Assembly: GCF_016861695.1 (NCBI RefSeq)
Contig: NZ_BOLP01000011.1
Location: forward strand, 1 to 64,000
DNA length: 64,000 nt
Reading direction: 5' to 3'
Source of the DNA: Levilactobacillus andaensis
GTDB lineage: Bacteria; Bacillota; Bacilli; Lactobacillales; Lactobacillaceae
A program made the translations under genes and the position numbers. Each line of letters begins with the position of its first letter. The stretch's first letter is position 1. The notes beneath the pieces are model-generated. The model did not search any database and was not told the DNA's origin. It saw only the letters and a program-made list of their open reading frames with translations. Shown piece by piece: positions 9,039 through 17,052 of the stretch.

Positions 9039-9341
9039 ACTAATCTCCTCATTTCTGTGCATTGTCCGTAGCCGCCAAAATCCATAAGCTTGCGATCTAA
9101 CGGGATGACTTTATTATACTGGAAAGCTTAACTTTTTACGACATATTTTTAATTAATATTCGGTTATAAAATGATAATTTAAGCGTTTTCACCCTAATCT
9201 GACCTAATGTTCGACTATTTCAGTAACCGATTGTCACCGATTTATTCTATAACTAATTCATGCTATACTAATGAAAACAAGTTTGGCCCTTTTAGATTGG
9301 TCAAAAAAATTCGTAACATCTACCCATGGGGAGGGACATCT
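9039..9341. promoter_or_regulatory. Divergent promoter region (303 bp)
   Basis: No gene is supported here. A minus-strand TATAAT at 9113-9118 suits the deoxyribosyltransferase gene. On the plus strand an extended -10 TGCTATACT at 9261-9269, with a weak TTATTC 16 bases upstream, suits the gene at 9342. The rest is AT-rich. Confidence 0.45.
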
Positions 9342-9929
9342 ATGGTTCTTGGCTTTGCCATTATCTGTGGCTTAATTACCATCATTGCCATTTTTTCATT
9401 AACACTTGCGATTCAACGACACGAGTCTAAGGTTGGCCCGGGGCTAGTCCTGGCGATTGCCCTACTCCTAACCGGCATCTCTGTCTGGAAGTTACCCTAT
9501 TGGTCACACGAATCAGCAGCGCCAGCCACCAGTCATACCGTGAAGAAGGCCAAGTTAACGTCACAATCTGGTCAGGCCTTTGGTTCTAGCACGACGACCA
9601 CCAATCGCCGCAGTACCGAAAAGAAGATTCAGCAGCAATTACAAGAATCGCTGAACAAGATGGGCACGGTCACCTTCGACCACCAGTCAAAGACCTACGT
9701 GGTTACCGTGACTGACACGAACCTCAAGAAAACGATTGCGGCCCTGAAACAAGACCCCAGTCAAGCAAAGAAGGCGAAGTGGCCCCAATTCACCAATGGC
9801 TTCGCCAAGACCAGTGCGTCTTTGAAGAAATCACTGGGGAACGGCTACACCTTCAAGATTAGGGTCGGTAATCAGGCCCCCGTGTTGATTTTTAAGGATG
9901 GCTACATCATCAAAAATAGTTTCGAATAG
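9342..9929 (+). CDS. Membrane protein of unknown function with an extracytoplasmic tail
   Basis: I do not recognise a family with certainty. The 195-residue product has two N-terminal membrane helices (about residues 2-24 and 32-50), then a Ser/Thr/Gln-rich linker and a C-terminal basic alpha/beta domain (TVTFDHQSKTYVVTVTD, VGNQAPVLIFKDGYIIKN). The ATG at 9342 follows GGGGAGGG by 6 bases; earlier in-frame starts to 9207 lack a ribosome binding site. It is monocistronic, with an extended -10 promoter upstream and a terminator downstream. Similar small envelope proteins are common in lactobacilli, but a role would be a guess. Confidence 0.75.
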   Translation: MVLGFAIICGLITIIAIFSLTLAIQRHESKVGPGLVLAIALLLTGISVWKLPYWSHESAAPATSHTVKKAKLTSQSGQAFGSSTTTTNRRSTEKKIQQQLQESLNKMGTVTFDHQSKTYVVTVTDTNLKKTIAALKQDPSQAKKAKWPQFTNGFAKTSASLKKSLGNGYTFKIRVGNQAPVLIFKDGYIIKNSFE

Positions 9930-9937
9930 TGTCAGTG

Positions 9938-9967
9938 AGCTTAGGCGGATAATGTCTAGGCTTTTTT
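9938..9967 (+). terminator. Terminator after the 9342 gene
   Basis: AGCTTAGGC / GTCTAGGCT stem (with G-U pairs) followed by TTTTTT. Confidence 0.75.
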
Positions 9968-10040
9968 CTTTGCAACGACACAGTTGACCTTCGCCATGAT
10001 CTACAGACTAAAATAAACGCCAATTTCCAATGCTCTGGTC

Positions 10041-10052
10041 ACAATTAATTGT
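10041..10052. promoter_or_regulatory. 12-bp perfect palindrome
   Basis: ACAATTAATTGT, 170 bases before the ribbon-helix-helix gene. It could be an operator; chance occurrence in AT-rich DNA is possible. Confidence 0.25.
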
Positions 10053-10176
10053 AATTGCTAACAAAAACAGTGTTGAAAATTTCACCTTGTTTGTTCCCTG
10101 CTTATGCTTACAGAAATCACCAGCATCAGCCAGCAAGGCGACAGGCATGACACCAAGCATTTAAATGGTCGCAATA

Positions 10177-10191
10177 ATATCAAAGTGATAT
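10177..10191. promoter_or_regulatory. Candidate operator of the ribbon-helix-helix regulator
   Basis: ATATCA and TGATAT are a perfect inverted repeat around AAG, 30 bases before the start of the regulator gene, with a further TATCAT half-site-like copy just downstream. Arc/CopG-type proteins often bind such short repeats in their own leader. The assignment is inferred from position and symmetry. Confidence 0.4.
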
Positions 10192-10220
10192 CATTAAGCT
10201 ATCATCAGGAGGCAAGGATT

Positions 10221-10550
10221 ATGGCAAAAGACAAACAAAAACGTTTTTTACTGCGAATGGACGACAGCCTGTTCGAACGCCTATCTAACGCTGCTGACGC
10301 CGATGGCCGGAGCATCAACGCCTACATCGTTAAGTTACTCTCTCAGGCAGCACCGCATGGGACTTGGGAGCAGCGCCAGTTGATTGGTCGCTCTCTGTCC
10401 GGTAAGGAGCTCGACACCAAGTCCGGTCTCGTGTTAGTTGCTGGAATTTACTATCGGTACCTTCTCGAATCGCCTGAGAAGCCCGATCCCACCGCCAGCT
10501 ATACCATCACGGAGAGTAACGGCAATATTTTAACACTCAAGAAAATCTAG
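10221..10550 (+). CDS. Arc-type ribbon-helix-helix DNA-binding protein
   Basis: The first 45 residues (KRFLLRMDDSLFERLSNAA..DGRSINAYIVKLL) form a classic Arc/CopG ribbon-helix-helix: a basic beta strand followed by two helices with the conserved RSIN turn. The remaining 60 residues are a separate beta-rich domain (SGLVLVAGIYYRYLLESP, YTITESNGNILTLKKI) that I do not recognise. The 109-residue product starts at the ATG at 10221 after CAGGAGGC. It is 11 bases upstream of an SPFH gene, so they are probably one operon. A repressor of the pair is the natural inference; toxin-antitoxin pairing is not supported because the partner is not toxin-like. Confidence 0.8.
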   Translation: MAKDKQKRFLLRMDDSLFERLSNAADADGRSINAYIVKLLSQAAPHGTWEQRQLIGRSLSGKELDTKSGLVLVAGIYYRYLLESPEKPDPTASYTITESNGNILTLKKI

Positions 10551-10561
10551 GGGGAATCGGA

Positions 10562-11404
10562 ATGCTCGGAATTAGAATCGTTCGTCAAAATAATGAAGGC
10601 TTAGTTGAAACGTTGGGGAAATACAAGCGCAGCGTCACTTCCGGGATTCATTTCTACCTGCCACTGATTCAAAAGATTCGTACGGTCAGCTTGGCCATGA
10701 CGCCGCTGGCCCTACCTAATTATTCCGTGATCACGAAGGACAACGCCGACGTCTCGGCTAGTCTGACGCTAAACTACCACGTCACCAACTCTGTCAAATA
10801 CCAATACGAAAACACGGACTCCGTGGAATCCATGGCCCAACTGGTTCGGGGCCATCTGCGAGACATCATTGGCCGGATGGATTTAAACGAAGCCTTGGGC
10901 TCAACCGCCAAGATCAACCAGGAGTTGGCCACGGCCATCGGCGATCTGACCGACACCTATGGCATCAACGTTGACCGGACCAACATCGACGAATTGACGC
11001 CTTCCAAGGCCATTCAGTCCGCCATGGACAAGCAATTGACCGCCGACCGCGAGCGTATCGCCACCATCGCCCAGGCCGAAGGTGAAGCCAAGTCCATTGA
11101 ACTGACAACGAAAGCGAAGAACGATGCCTTGATGGCCACAGCGACCGCCGAAGCCACCGCCACTCGTACACGGGCCGATGCCGAAAAATACCGTATCGAC
11201 ACCGTCAACTCAAGTTTAGGCAACGCCCAACCAGGGTTCTTCGAGAACCAATCGATCACGGCCTTCAGCGACCTCGCCAAGTCTCCCGCCAATGTCGTTG
11301 TGGTCCCAAACGACCACATTGCCGACCTCGGCCAAATTCCGGCAATCGGTGCCGCACTGAAAAGTGGTTTGGCAACACCACCCAAGTCGCATCCTAAGGC
11401 CTAG
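10562..11404 (+). CDS. SPFH/band 7 (prohibitin-like) domain protein
   Basis: This 280-residue protein starts directly in the SPFH domain (GIRIVRQNNEGLVETLGKYKR, GIHFYLPLIQKIRTVS, residues 1-150). It continues into an Ala/Glu/Arg-rich coiled coil (ERIATIAQAEGEAKSIELTTKAK, 165-225) and the short FENQSITAFSDLAKSPANVVVVPND segment typical of paraslipins and prohibitins. The usual N-terminal membrane hairpin is absent, so membrane contact must be peripheral or through a partner. SPFH proteins scaffold membrane microdomains. It is the second gene of a two-gene unit with the ribbon-helix-helix regulator. Confidence 0.85.
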   Translation: MLGIRIVRQNNEGLVETLGKYKRSVTSGIHFYLPLIQKIRTVSLAMTPLALPNYSVITKDNADVSASLTLNYHVTNSVKYQYENTDSVESMAQLVRGHLRDIIGRMDLNEALGSTAKINQELATAIGDLTDTYGINVDRTNIDELTPSKAIQSAMDKQLTADRERIATIAQAEGEAKSIELTTKAKNDALMATATAEATATRTRADAEKYRIDTVNSSLGNAQPGFFENQSITAFSDLAKSPANVVVVPNDHIADLGQIPAIGAALKSGLATPPKSHPKA

Positions 11405-11408
11405 CATT

Positions 11409-11460
11409 AAAAAAAGGTGTCCGAATTTCCTTTACGGAGATCCAGACACCTTTTATTTAT
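11409..11460. terminator. Bidirectional terminator between the SPFH gene and mvaS
   Basis: AAAGGTGTC and GACACCTTT arms with A- and T-runs on both sides serve both convergent genes. Confidence 0.85.
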
Positions 11461-12623
11461 TGTTTGCGGTATTGTCGCTGTTCGTGTTGCCGACCTGCTA
11501 GGTAGTAGGTCGCCGTCTCTTCACCCACTGCGAGCTGCACATCGCGGCTATCGTTACTGAGTTGGCTGGCATAAACTTGCTCATACTCCGCCACGGAGAC
11601 CCGTTGCCGGTCTGCAAGTTGCTTAGCTAACTTTTCTTCGTCAAAGCCATCACGATAGTTCGGCTGCAAGACCCCGCTGAAGAACTCACCTTCCGCGCCG
11701 GATCCGTAACTAAAGAACCCGATGCGATTGTTGGCGGCTAATTGTCCATGCCGCAGTAATGACAAGAAGCTCAGGTAAAGTGAGCCGGTATACAAGTTGC
11801 CCACGTTGCGATTGTCCTCTTGACTGGCTTCAAAAGCCGCGGTCAAGCTGGCCTGTTGTTCGGGTGTGGCTTCCGGTAAAATCTGCCGGAGCCCCTTCCG
11901 CCCCATTTTAGTAAATGGCAGGTGGAAGGCAAACGCCGCAAAGTCGGCGATCGTCCGTTCCGTCTGCTGCTGATAATCTGCCCAGACCGTCTTAAAGAAA
12001 TCCAGGTAAACGTTGGTCGAATATTTACCATCAACTAAGGCCTCCGTCCGGTAAGTCGGCCGCCAGAAGTCCATGACGTCTTCTGTGTGGTAACTGCTGA
12101 CATCGTCCAACGCCAAAATAGTCGGATCGGCGGTGACCAACATGGCAACGGCCCCGCCACCCTGTGTGACCTCGCCAGCCGTGCGTAAGCCATAACGGGC
12201 AATGTCCGCGCCAATGACCAACACTTTGGCCTGCGGGTGGACCCGCACATAGTCGGCTGCCAATTGTAGTCCAGCCGTGGCCCCGTAACAAGCCTGCTTC
12301 AACTCAATGGCCCGCGTGTTTTGTGGCAGGTCCAACAGGTGGGCCAGATAAACGGCCGTTGCCTTGGAGTTATCGATTCCCGATTCGGTGCCGAACAATA
12401 CCATCCCAATTTCTGATTTAAGGGCTGGTGTCAAAAATTGTTCTGCCGCATTGGCCGCCATCGTGACCACGTCTTGCGTTGGTGGAATCACGGCCTGTTT
12501 GGACTGGCCAATGCCAATCAAGTATTTATTCGGATCTTCCCCACGTGCGGTGGCAAGCTCCGCCATATCGACATACATTCCGGGGGTGTAAAACCCAATC
12601 TTATCAATTCCTACTACCGTCAT
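11457..12623 (-). CDS. mvaS: Hydroxymethylglutaryl-CoA synthase
   Basis: This 388-residue thiolase-fold enzyme condenses acetyl-CoA with acetoacetyl-CoA to HMG-CoA, the committed entry to the mevalonate pathway used by lactobacilli for isoprenoids. The catalytic Cys is at about residue 112 (KQACYGATAG), the general base Glu at about 80 (FGTESGID), and a conserved His occurs in FAFHLPFTKMG. The ATG is preceded by CAGGAGGAAT. It stands alone between a convergent SPFH gene and a same-strand polyphosphate kinase gene. Confidence 0.95.
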   Translation of the reverse strand: MTVVGIDKIGFYTPGMYVDMAELATARGEDPNKYLIGIGQSKQAVIPPTQDVVTMAANAAEQFLTPALKSEIGMVLFGTESGIDNSKATAVYLAHLLDLPQNTRAIELKQACYGATAGLQLAADYVRVHPQAKVLVIGADIARYGLRTAGEVTQGGGAVAMLVTADPTILALDDVSSYHTEDVMDFWRPTYRTEALVDGKYSTNVYLDFFKTVWADYQQQTERTIADFAAFAFHLPFTKMGRKGLRQILPEATPEQQASLTAAFEASQEDNRNVGNLYTGSLYLSFLSLLRHGQLAANNRIGFFSYGSGAEGEFFSGVLQPNYRDGFDEEKLAKQLADRQRVSVAEYEQVYASQLSNDSRDVQLAVGEETATYYLAGRQHEQRQYRKQ

Positions 12624-12731
12624 GACCTAATTCCTCCTGTACGTTTCCCGTTAAAATTCTACGCTAACCATACCATTTTAGGCCGATAGCTAGCAAATCT
12701 TATTGACTTGTATTATACAAATGTCGCCATT

Positions 12732-12767
12732 AAAAAAGGAGGAGACGTGCTGTCTCTTCCCTTTTTG
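12732..12767 (-). terminator. Terminator of the PPK2-family gene
   Basis: Imperfect GGGAAGAGAC / GTCTCCTCC stem followed by a run of U on the minus strand. Confidence 0.7.
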
Positions 12768-12771
12768 CTAA

Positions 12772-13653
12772 TTACAACTCGCCCTCTTGTAGCTGTTTCA
12801 GGGTGGTCTTTAACTTCTGTTGGACGGCTGGGTCAACCGTTGGGTAAGCCGGATTCAAATCTTGTAGCCGCTTGACCAAAATATTGGAAACAATCAATCG
12901 CGCCACGCCCTTATCGTCTGCCGGAATCAAGTACCACGGCTGTTTCTTGGTCGCAGTATTTTCCAACATCTGGGTGTAGGCCTGTTGATAGTCCTGCCAG
13001 AAAGCCCGCTCCTGCATATCACTTGGGGAGAACTTCCAGTTTTTGCTAGGCACCTCGATTCGCCGCTCGAACCGATGCGTTTGCTCCTCGCGTGACAGAT
13101 GGAGGAAGAACTTAATGGTAATGAAGCCTTGATGTCGTAAGTATTTTTCAAAATGGCGAAGATCATGGTACCGCTTGTCGAAAAAGGCATCGTCGACATC
13201 ATCAAGGGTGTTCACGCCAGGCAGATTCTGACTCAATAGCATTTCCGGATGTACGCGACTGATCAGGACGTCCTCATACTGGGACCGGTTGAAAATACGA
13301 ATCTGGCCCCGCTGCGGTAAGGCTTGATTGATTCGCCAGAGGAAATCATGGTCCAACTGCAGATGCGTTGGCTGTTTAAAGCTCACGACACTAGTTCCGG
13401 ACGGATTCAGACCGCTAAAGACGTGGCGAATCAGACCATCTTTCCCAGCAGTATCCATCCCTTGCAGAATAATAATGATGCCATTTTGCCGTTGAGAATA
13501 CAATTTTGCCTGCAAATCGCTCAGGGTCGCAACGTTTGCCTCTAATGCGGTCGTAATGACGGCCTGCTCTGGAACACGACTGACCCGTGTCGCCAGTTGG
13601 CTTAGATCAACGGGTGACTCCCCCGTGTAACGATAACTGCTTTCAGTACTCAT
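12772..13653 (-). CDS. Polyphosphate kinase 2 family (polyphosphate:nucleotide phosphotransferase)
   Basis: This 293-residue P-loop enzyme has Walker A GMDTAGKDG near residue 70 and the conserved SFKQPTHLQLDHDFLWR and FNRSQYEDVL segments of the PPK2 family, with lid residues in LSREEQTHRF. It should move phosphate between polyphosphate and nucleotides (AMP, ADP or GDP); the class cannot be fixed by eye. Three in-frame ATGs follow ATAGGAG; the third, at 13653, has a 9-base spacing and is preferred to the first two, which touch the ribosome binding site. Confidence 0.85.
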   Translation of the reverse strand: MSTESSYRYTGESPVDLSQLATRVSRVPEQAVITTALEANVATLSDLQAKLYSQRQNGIIIILQGMDTAGKDGLIRHVFSGLNPSGTSVVSFKQPTHLQLDHDFLWRINQALPQRGQIRIFNRSQYEDVLISRVHPEMLLSQNLPGVNTLDDVDDAFFDKRYHDLRHFEKYLRHQGFITIKFFLHLSREEQTHRFERRIEVPSKNWKFSPSDMQERAFWQDYQQAYTQMLENTATKKQPWYLIPADDKGVARLIVSNILVKRLQDLNPAYPTVDPAVQQKLKTTLKQLQEGEL

Positions 13654-13826
13654 GCGCATCATCTCCTATGCCTTAAAGATAGCACGCTTTTTCTCCCTCG
13701 TCCCTTGATTTATCAAAAAAATTTAAGGGATTTGAATTTCCCGTAGCAAAATCTTAGCGTTCCCTCCGATTGCTTGCTATACTGAGGATGTAACCACTTA
13801 CGAAGTTGACGAAGGAGTTTCGAAAG

Positions 13827-14489
13827 ATGAAGAAAATTACCGCTTATTTCGTGCGTCATGGTCAAACGATGTTGAACCACTATAACAAGGTTCAAGGCTG
13901 GATCGACTCACCTCTAACCGAAAAGGGTCGTGCCGATGCTAAACGTGCCGGTGAACAACTTAAGAACATTCCGTTTGCCGCTGCTTACAGTAGTGACTCC
14001 GGTCGGGCCATTGAAACCGCCAGCATTGCCCTTCACGAAAATCCAGAAAACATGAATATCGTGTCCTATCAGTACCCCGAATTCCGGGAACAGTGCCACG
14101 GTTATTTTGAAGGTAACGACTTAAACCAGATGTGGCAATTCGTTGGGGCACAGGTCAAACTGACCTCGGAGTCCGACGTGCTCAAGACGTACGGCCTGGA
14201 AAAGGCCCGCGACTTGATCCACCAAGCCGACCTCTATGGTGAAGCTGAAAGCAATGATATGTTCTGGGAACGTCTCGACCGCGGATTCAACAAGCTACGC
14301 GACAATTCCAAGGATGGCGACCAGGTGCTAGTTGTCTCCCACGGGATGACGATTCGCTCCATCGTTGACCGCTATGCGCCCGAACTGGATGAAGGCATTG
14401 CCACCATCAATGGGAGTATCACCAAGCTCGAAATCACCGATGATGACATCCACGTCGACTTCTTCAATAAAATTGATTTTCAATCTTAA
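13827..14489 (+). CDS. Histidine phosphatase family protein (phosphoglycerate mutase-like)
   Basis: This 220-residue cytosolic protein has the RHG motif FVRHGQTMLN near residue 9 with the nucleophilic His, the second catalytic His in VVSHGMTIRS, and the QGWIDSPLTEKG pattern shared with cofactor-dependent mutases. The divergent middle region argues for a phosphatase of unknown substrate rather than glycolytic Gpm. The ATG at 13827 lies 9 bases after GAAGGAG. A PspC-domain gene follows 21 bases downstream, probably in the same transcript. Confidence 0.85.
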   Translation: MKKITAYFVRHGQTMLNHYNKVQGWIDSPLTEKGRADAKRAGEQLKNIPFAAAYSSDSGRAIETASIALHENPENMNIVSYQYPEFREQCHGYFEGNDLNQMWQFVGAQVKLTSESDVLKTYGLEKARDLIHQADLYGEAESNDMFWERLDRGFNKLRDNSKDGDQVLVVSHGMTIRSIVDRYAPELDEGIATINGSITKLEITDDDIHVDFFNKIDFQS

Positions 14490-14510
14490 TCACTTAAGGA
14501 GGAAGCCATT

Positions 14511-14696
14511 ATGAAGAATATTCATCGCTCCGCTTCAAACCGAGTCTTCGCTGGGGTCATTGGCGGCCTAGCCGAACACTTTGACTGGAACGTGGGAATT
14601 GCCCGTGTGCTGTTCGTCGTGCTTGCGATTACACCTGCCTTCCCCGGGATCATTGCCTACTTGATTCTATGGATGATTATGGGCGATCCTGCTTAA
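14511..14696 (+). CDS. PspC domain protein
   Basis: This 61-residue protein is almost entirely a PspC domain: basic N terminus with the NRVFAGVIGGLAEHF motif, then a membrane helix from about residue 32 (VLFVVLAITPAFPGIIAYLI). PspC proteins take part in envelope stress responses; in lactobacilli short single-domain forms are common and unstudied. It has a strong AAGGAGG ribosome binding site and is followed by a terminator. Confidence 0.85.
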   Translation: MKNIHRSASNRVFAGVIGGLAEHFDWNVGIARVLFVVLAITPAFPGIIAYLILWMIMGDPA

Positions 14697-14708
14697 TCCC
14701 GTTCATGA

Positions 14709-14741
14709 ACACCAATCGATAAATCCGATTGGTGTTTTTTT
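14709..14741 (+). terminator. Terminator after the PspC gene
   Basis: Perfect 10-bp stem ACACCAATCG / CGATTGGTGT and a seven-base T run. Confidence 0.9.
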
Positions 14742-14751
14742 AATAATTTAA

Positions 14752-14780
14752 TTGACGTTAGAAACCGTTTAATCTACAAT
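14752..14780 (+). promoter_or_regulatory. Promoter of ndk
   Basis: TTGACG and TACAAT are 17 bases apart, 81 bases before the ndk start. Confidence 0.65.
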
Positions 14781-14860
14781 TTAAGGTAGCAACTTGTTAT
14801 GCATTGAACAACAGGTCCTTGATTTACGATTTACCCAAAAATCACAAGGAGGTTTCACTC

Positions 14861-15328
14861 ATGGCAAATTCAGAAAAGACTTTAGTATTGGTAAAACCCG
14901 ATGGGGTCGCAGAGGGTCACATTGGCGAAATTATTTCACGGTTTGAAAGTAAGCGCTATCAAATTACGGCTTTAAAGGTGCTAAACGCAACTTCAGCCCA
15001 ATTAGATCAACATTACAGGTACCAAGCAGAGATGCCATACTACGAGGAAATCAAGACGTACATGATGGAAGGCCCACTGGTTGCCATCATCGTCAGTGGA
15101 ACGGACGTCGTTAAGGCCGTCCACAACCTCGCGGGCAAGACGCATCCAAACGATGCCCAACCTGGTACCATCCGGGGCGACTTCGCGCATGACTATCCAG
15201 ATGGCATTCTCCGCAACATCGTGCACACCTCAGATAGCAGAGAAAACGCGCACCACGAAATTGCGATTTGGTTCCCAGAACTGGCGGTAGCCGCTCACCA
15301 AAAGGTCCCCGCTACGGCTAAGAAGTAA
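14861..15328 (+). CDS. ndk: Nucleoside diphosphate kinase
   Basis: This 155-residue enzyme transfers the gamma-phosphate of ATP to nucleoside diphosphates through a phospho-His. The catalytic His is at about residue 122 in NIVHTSDS, and KTLVLVKPDGV and GTIRGDFA are the other family motifs. The ATG at 14861 is 7 bases after AAGGAGG. The sequence carries a small insertion between the YYEEIK segment and the active site compared with the compact proteobacterial form, and is otherwise ordinary. Confidence 0.95.
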   Translation: MANSEKTLVLVKPDGVAEGHIGEIISRFESKRYQITALKVLNATSAQLDQHYRYQAEMPYYEEIKTYMMEGPLVAIIVSGTDVVKAVHNLAGKTHPNDAQPGTIRGDFAHDYPDGILRNIVHTSDSRENAHHEIAIWFPELAVAAHQKVPATAKK

Positions 15329-15345
15329 ACAACTTGTAAATAATG

Positions 15346-15378
15346 AACCACCAGTCGAATTTGGCTGGTGGTTTTTTG
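15346..15378 (+). terminator. Terminator of ndk
   Basis: AACCACCAG / CTGGTGGTT stem followed by TTTTTT. Confidence 0.9.
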
Positions 15379-15387
15379 ATGGAATTT

Positions 15388-15395
15388 GCTATAAT
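15388..15395 (+). promoter_or_regulatory. Extended -10 promoter for the 53-residue ORF
   Basis: TGCTATAAT (15387-15395) is a perfect TGnTATAAT extended -10 starting directly after the ndk terminator; no -35 is evident, as expected for this class. Confidence 0.6.
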
Positions 15396-15418
15396 CAAAC
15401 TAAAGGTGGTGAACGCAC

Positions 15419-15580
15419 ATGAGTTTTCCAGACGATATTTACGAGGCTTCCGCTTACGAATGGCTCAAGCAACAGGATTTGACCGATAAGACCCCTGCTG
15501 AAGTTTCTAAGGCCTTAGCAGAAGCAATTAAACAGGCTAAGGGTATTTCGAAGTCTATTGAGAGTCCTTGGGTGAAGTAA
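15419..15580 (+). CDS. Small protein of unknown function (53 aa)
   Basis: An ATG 8 bases after AAAGGTGG opens a 53-codon frame: an acidic, aromatic N terminus (MSFPDDIYEASAYEWLKQQ), a helical Ala/Lys-rich middle (AEVSKALAEAIKQAK) and the ending SPWVK. It has its own extended -10 promoter and normal codon use for this genome. I do not recognise it. The length and composition suggest a soluble helical protein. It sits at the boundary between conserved genes and the AT-rich patch that follows. Confidence 0.65.
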   Translation: MSFPDDIYEASAYEWLKQQDLTDKTPAEVSKALAEAIKQAKGISKSIESPWVK

Positions 15581-15844
15581 GCTTAGGTTGTCGCTTTAGC
15601 AGAATATAATTGTCAATATTCCCATCCAACTTTAAGTAGAGTAAAATTACAACTGATATAACTGTTGTAGAATCAAAACTCAATTTTAATAACGTATTTC
15701 ATAATGAGAACTAAACGTAAATACAACCAAGCTATCCCTCTCTAGTATTCAGAGTTGGTTGGGGGATTGGTTCATTAAGCATCATTCGGCAGTTATAACC
15801 AGTTTGACTTATATTTTGGATAACCATTCTTAGGGGGTGATGAA
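15581..15844. other. Non-coding AT-rich gap
   Basis: I see no gene, repeat or clear hairpin in these 264 bases, only weak -10-like AT motifs. Confidence 0.5.
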
Positions 15845-16096
15845 GTGCTACTTTTACTAATGATTCTAATTTGTCTGCTAACTTACAAGTTATTCAGCAA
15901 TTGGATTTTGTGGCTACTCCCTATAGCAATCATATTCGATCTTGGATTATGGATTCTCCACCATCTGATATTAACAGGTTTAATAATTGCTATTTGCTTC
16001 GCACTATATGACAAATTCATCTACCAAACTAAGCATGGCCACAGTATGTTTTACGATAATTCGAAGGATAGCAAACCGCATCACACAGAATCTTAG
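15845..16096 (+). CDS. Small two-helix membrane protein, unknown
   Basis: This 83-residue product starts with GTG after AGGGGGTGATG. It is very hydrophobic for its first 55 residues (two membrane helices broken near residue 28) and then has a polar His/Lys/Ser-rich tail (YQTKHGHSMFYDNSKDSKPHHTES). The coding sequence is distinctly more AT-rich than the housekeeping genes, consistent with acquired DNA. No family is recognised. Confidence 0.55.
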   Translation: MLLLLMILICLLTYKLFSNWILWLLPIAIIFDLGLWILHHLILTGLIIAICFALYDKFIYQTKHGHSMFYDNSKDSKPHHTES

Positions 16097-16177
16097 ACAA
16101 AATAAATAGGCGATATTTTTTTGGCAATTATTGTTGCGCTCAACAAAAAATACGAATTATAGATTCAATTTTTATTT

Positions 16178-16450
16178 CTACATTGCGACGATAACGATGT
16201 CACGCCATTGATCACGAATTTTTTTACCGTCGACAACATAATCCAAGACCTCTTTGGAATCACCACTCTTAAAATCATGTTCAAATTCACCGTTATTCTT
16301 TGAGATAAGCAGTGATCCCTTAGGCCATCCTATATACCATTCAGTATTATTAATCTTAATTTGAATATCCATATGAATTTCAATTTCGAGTCGCAATTGC
16401 TCTAGTGCCTGAAGCCTATCAGAATACGGATCAATATTGTCCAGTTCCAT
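16178..16450 (-). CDS. Hypothetical protein (90 aa)
   Basis: I do not recognise this soluble protein. It begins MELDNIDPYSDRLQALEQLR (amphipathic helix) and then has beta-strand-like stretches (IQIKINNTEWYIGWPKGSLL) ending DQWRDIVIVAM. The ATG at 16450 is preceded in frame by a TTG and lies about 13 bases after AAGGG, so the start is uncertain. Composition is AT-rich. Small orphan proteins of this type in lactobacilli are sometimes immunity proteins left behind by polymorphic toxin loci, but nothing here proves that. Confidence 0.5.
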   Translation of the reverse strand: MELDNIDPYSDRLQALEQLRLEIEIHMDIQIKINNTEWYIGWPKGSLLISKNNGEFEHDFKSGDSKEVLDYVVDGKKIRDQWRDIVIVAM

Positions 16451-16552
16451 CAATATTCATCATCCCTTCTGCATATCGGCAACGCTTAAACCCATCTAAA
16501 CTATTCTGAATTATTTCAATTTACGATGTTTACGTGTGGCTAACGTACCAAG

Positions 16553-16825
16553 TTATTCTTCATCCTCTTCAAGATAATAGGCCTTATCGTACAAGTTCTG
16601 TAATCGTACGCCTATAGGTGTCAAATTCTCTTGCTCCTTGTCCATCCCCAAAGTTGCTTCCATATCATTTAAAATTGCCATAAAAGAATCAAATGATTCA
16701 AAGTCTTTAAAGTGCACGCGGACAGACTCGCCTTGAATTTTCACCCATTCTGCATCAATTAACGCCTCTTTATCAAGCCGATTCAATAGGTCGTAATCGT
16801 CTCGTGTAATAGGTAATGTAAACAT
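16553..16825 (-). CDS. Hypothetical acidic protein (90 aa)
   Basis: A soluble, strongly acidic protein of 90 residues with Asp/Glu-rich ends (MFTLPITRDDYDLLNRLDKE and AYYLEEDEE) and a central VKIQGESVRVHFKDFESF. It has a good AAGGGGGA ribosome binding site 8 bases before the ATG. It lies 100 bases upstream of the 16178 gene on the same strand and shares its AT-rich composition, so they may be one unit. No family is recognised; an immunity-type protein is speculation. Confidence 0.55.
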   Translation of the reverse strand: MFTLPITRDDYDLLNRLDKEALIDAEWVKIQGESVRVHFKDFESFDSFMAILNDMEATLGMDKEQENLTPIGVRLQNLYDKAYYLEEDEE

Positions 16826-16978
16826 TTACTTTTCCCCCTTAAAATGAATCCGATTGGCTTGAACAAGAATACCAAGTTTACCAATCTATTGAATAACCTC
16901 ATAAACAACATTTAAGCAATTTACGCGCAAGATATGCGCAAACTGTTTTGAATTTCACCCTATTTTCTAGCAGATTCT

Positions 16979-17020
16979 GAAAAAAAAGGAACCACGTTAA
17001 GTTACTCTAACGGGATTCCT
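16979..17020 (-). terminator. Terminator downstream of tRNA-Ser
   Basis: AGGAACCACGTTA pairs with TAACGGGATTCCT around a short loop, followed on the minus strand by a run of eight or more U. Confidence 0.8.
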
Positions 17021-17052
17021 GTTCTATCGTTCCTACGAGGTCTAATCTAATA

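Noticed and set aside
16178-16825. Calling the two small minus-strand genes a toxin-immunity locus
   Set aside because: Composition and context fit, but no toxin gene, no LXG or other toxin domain and no motif is present.
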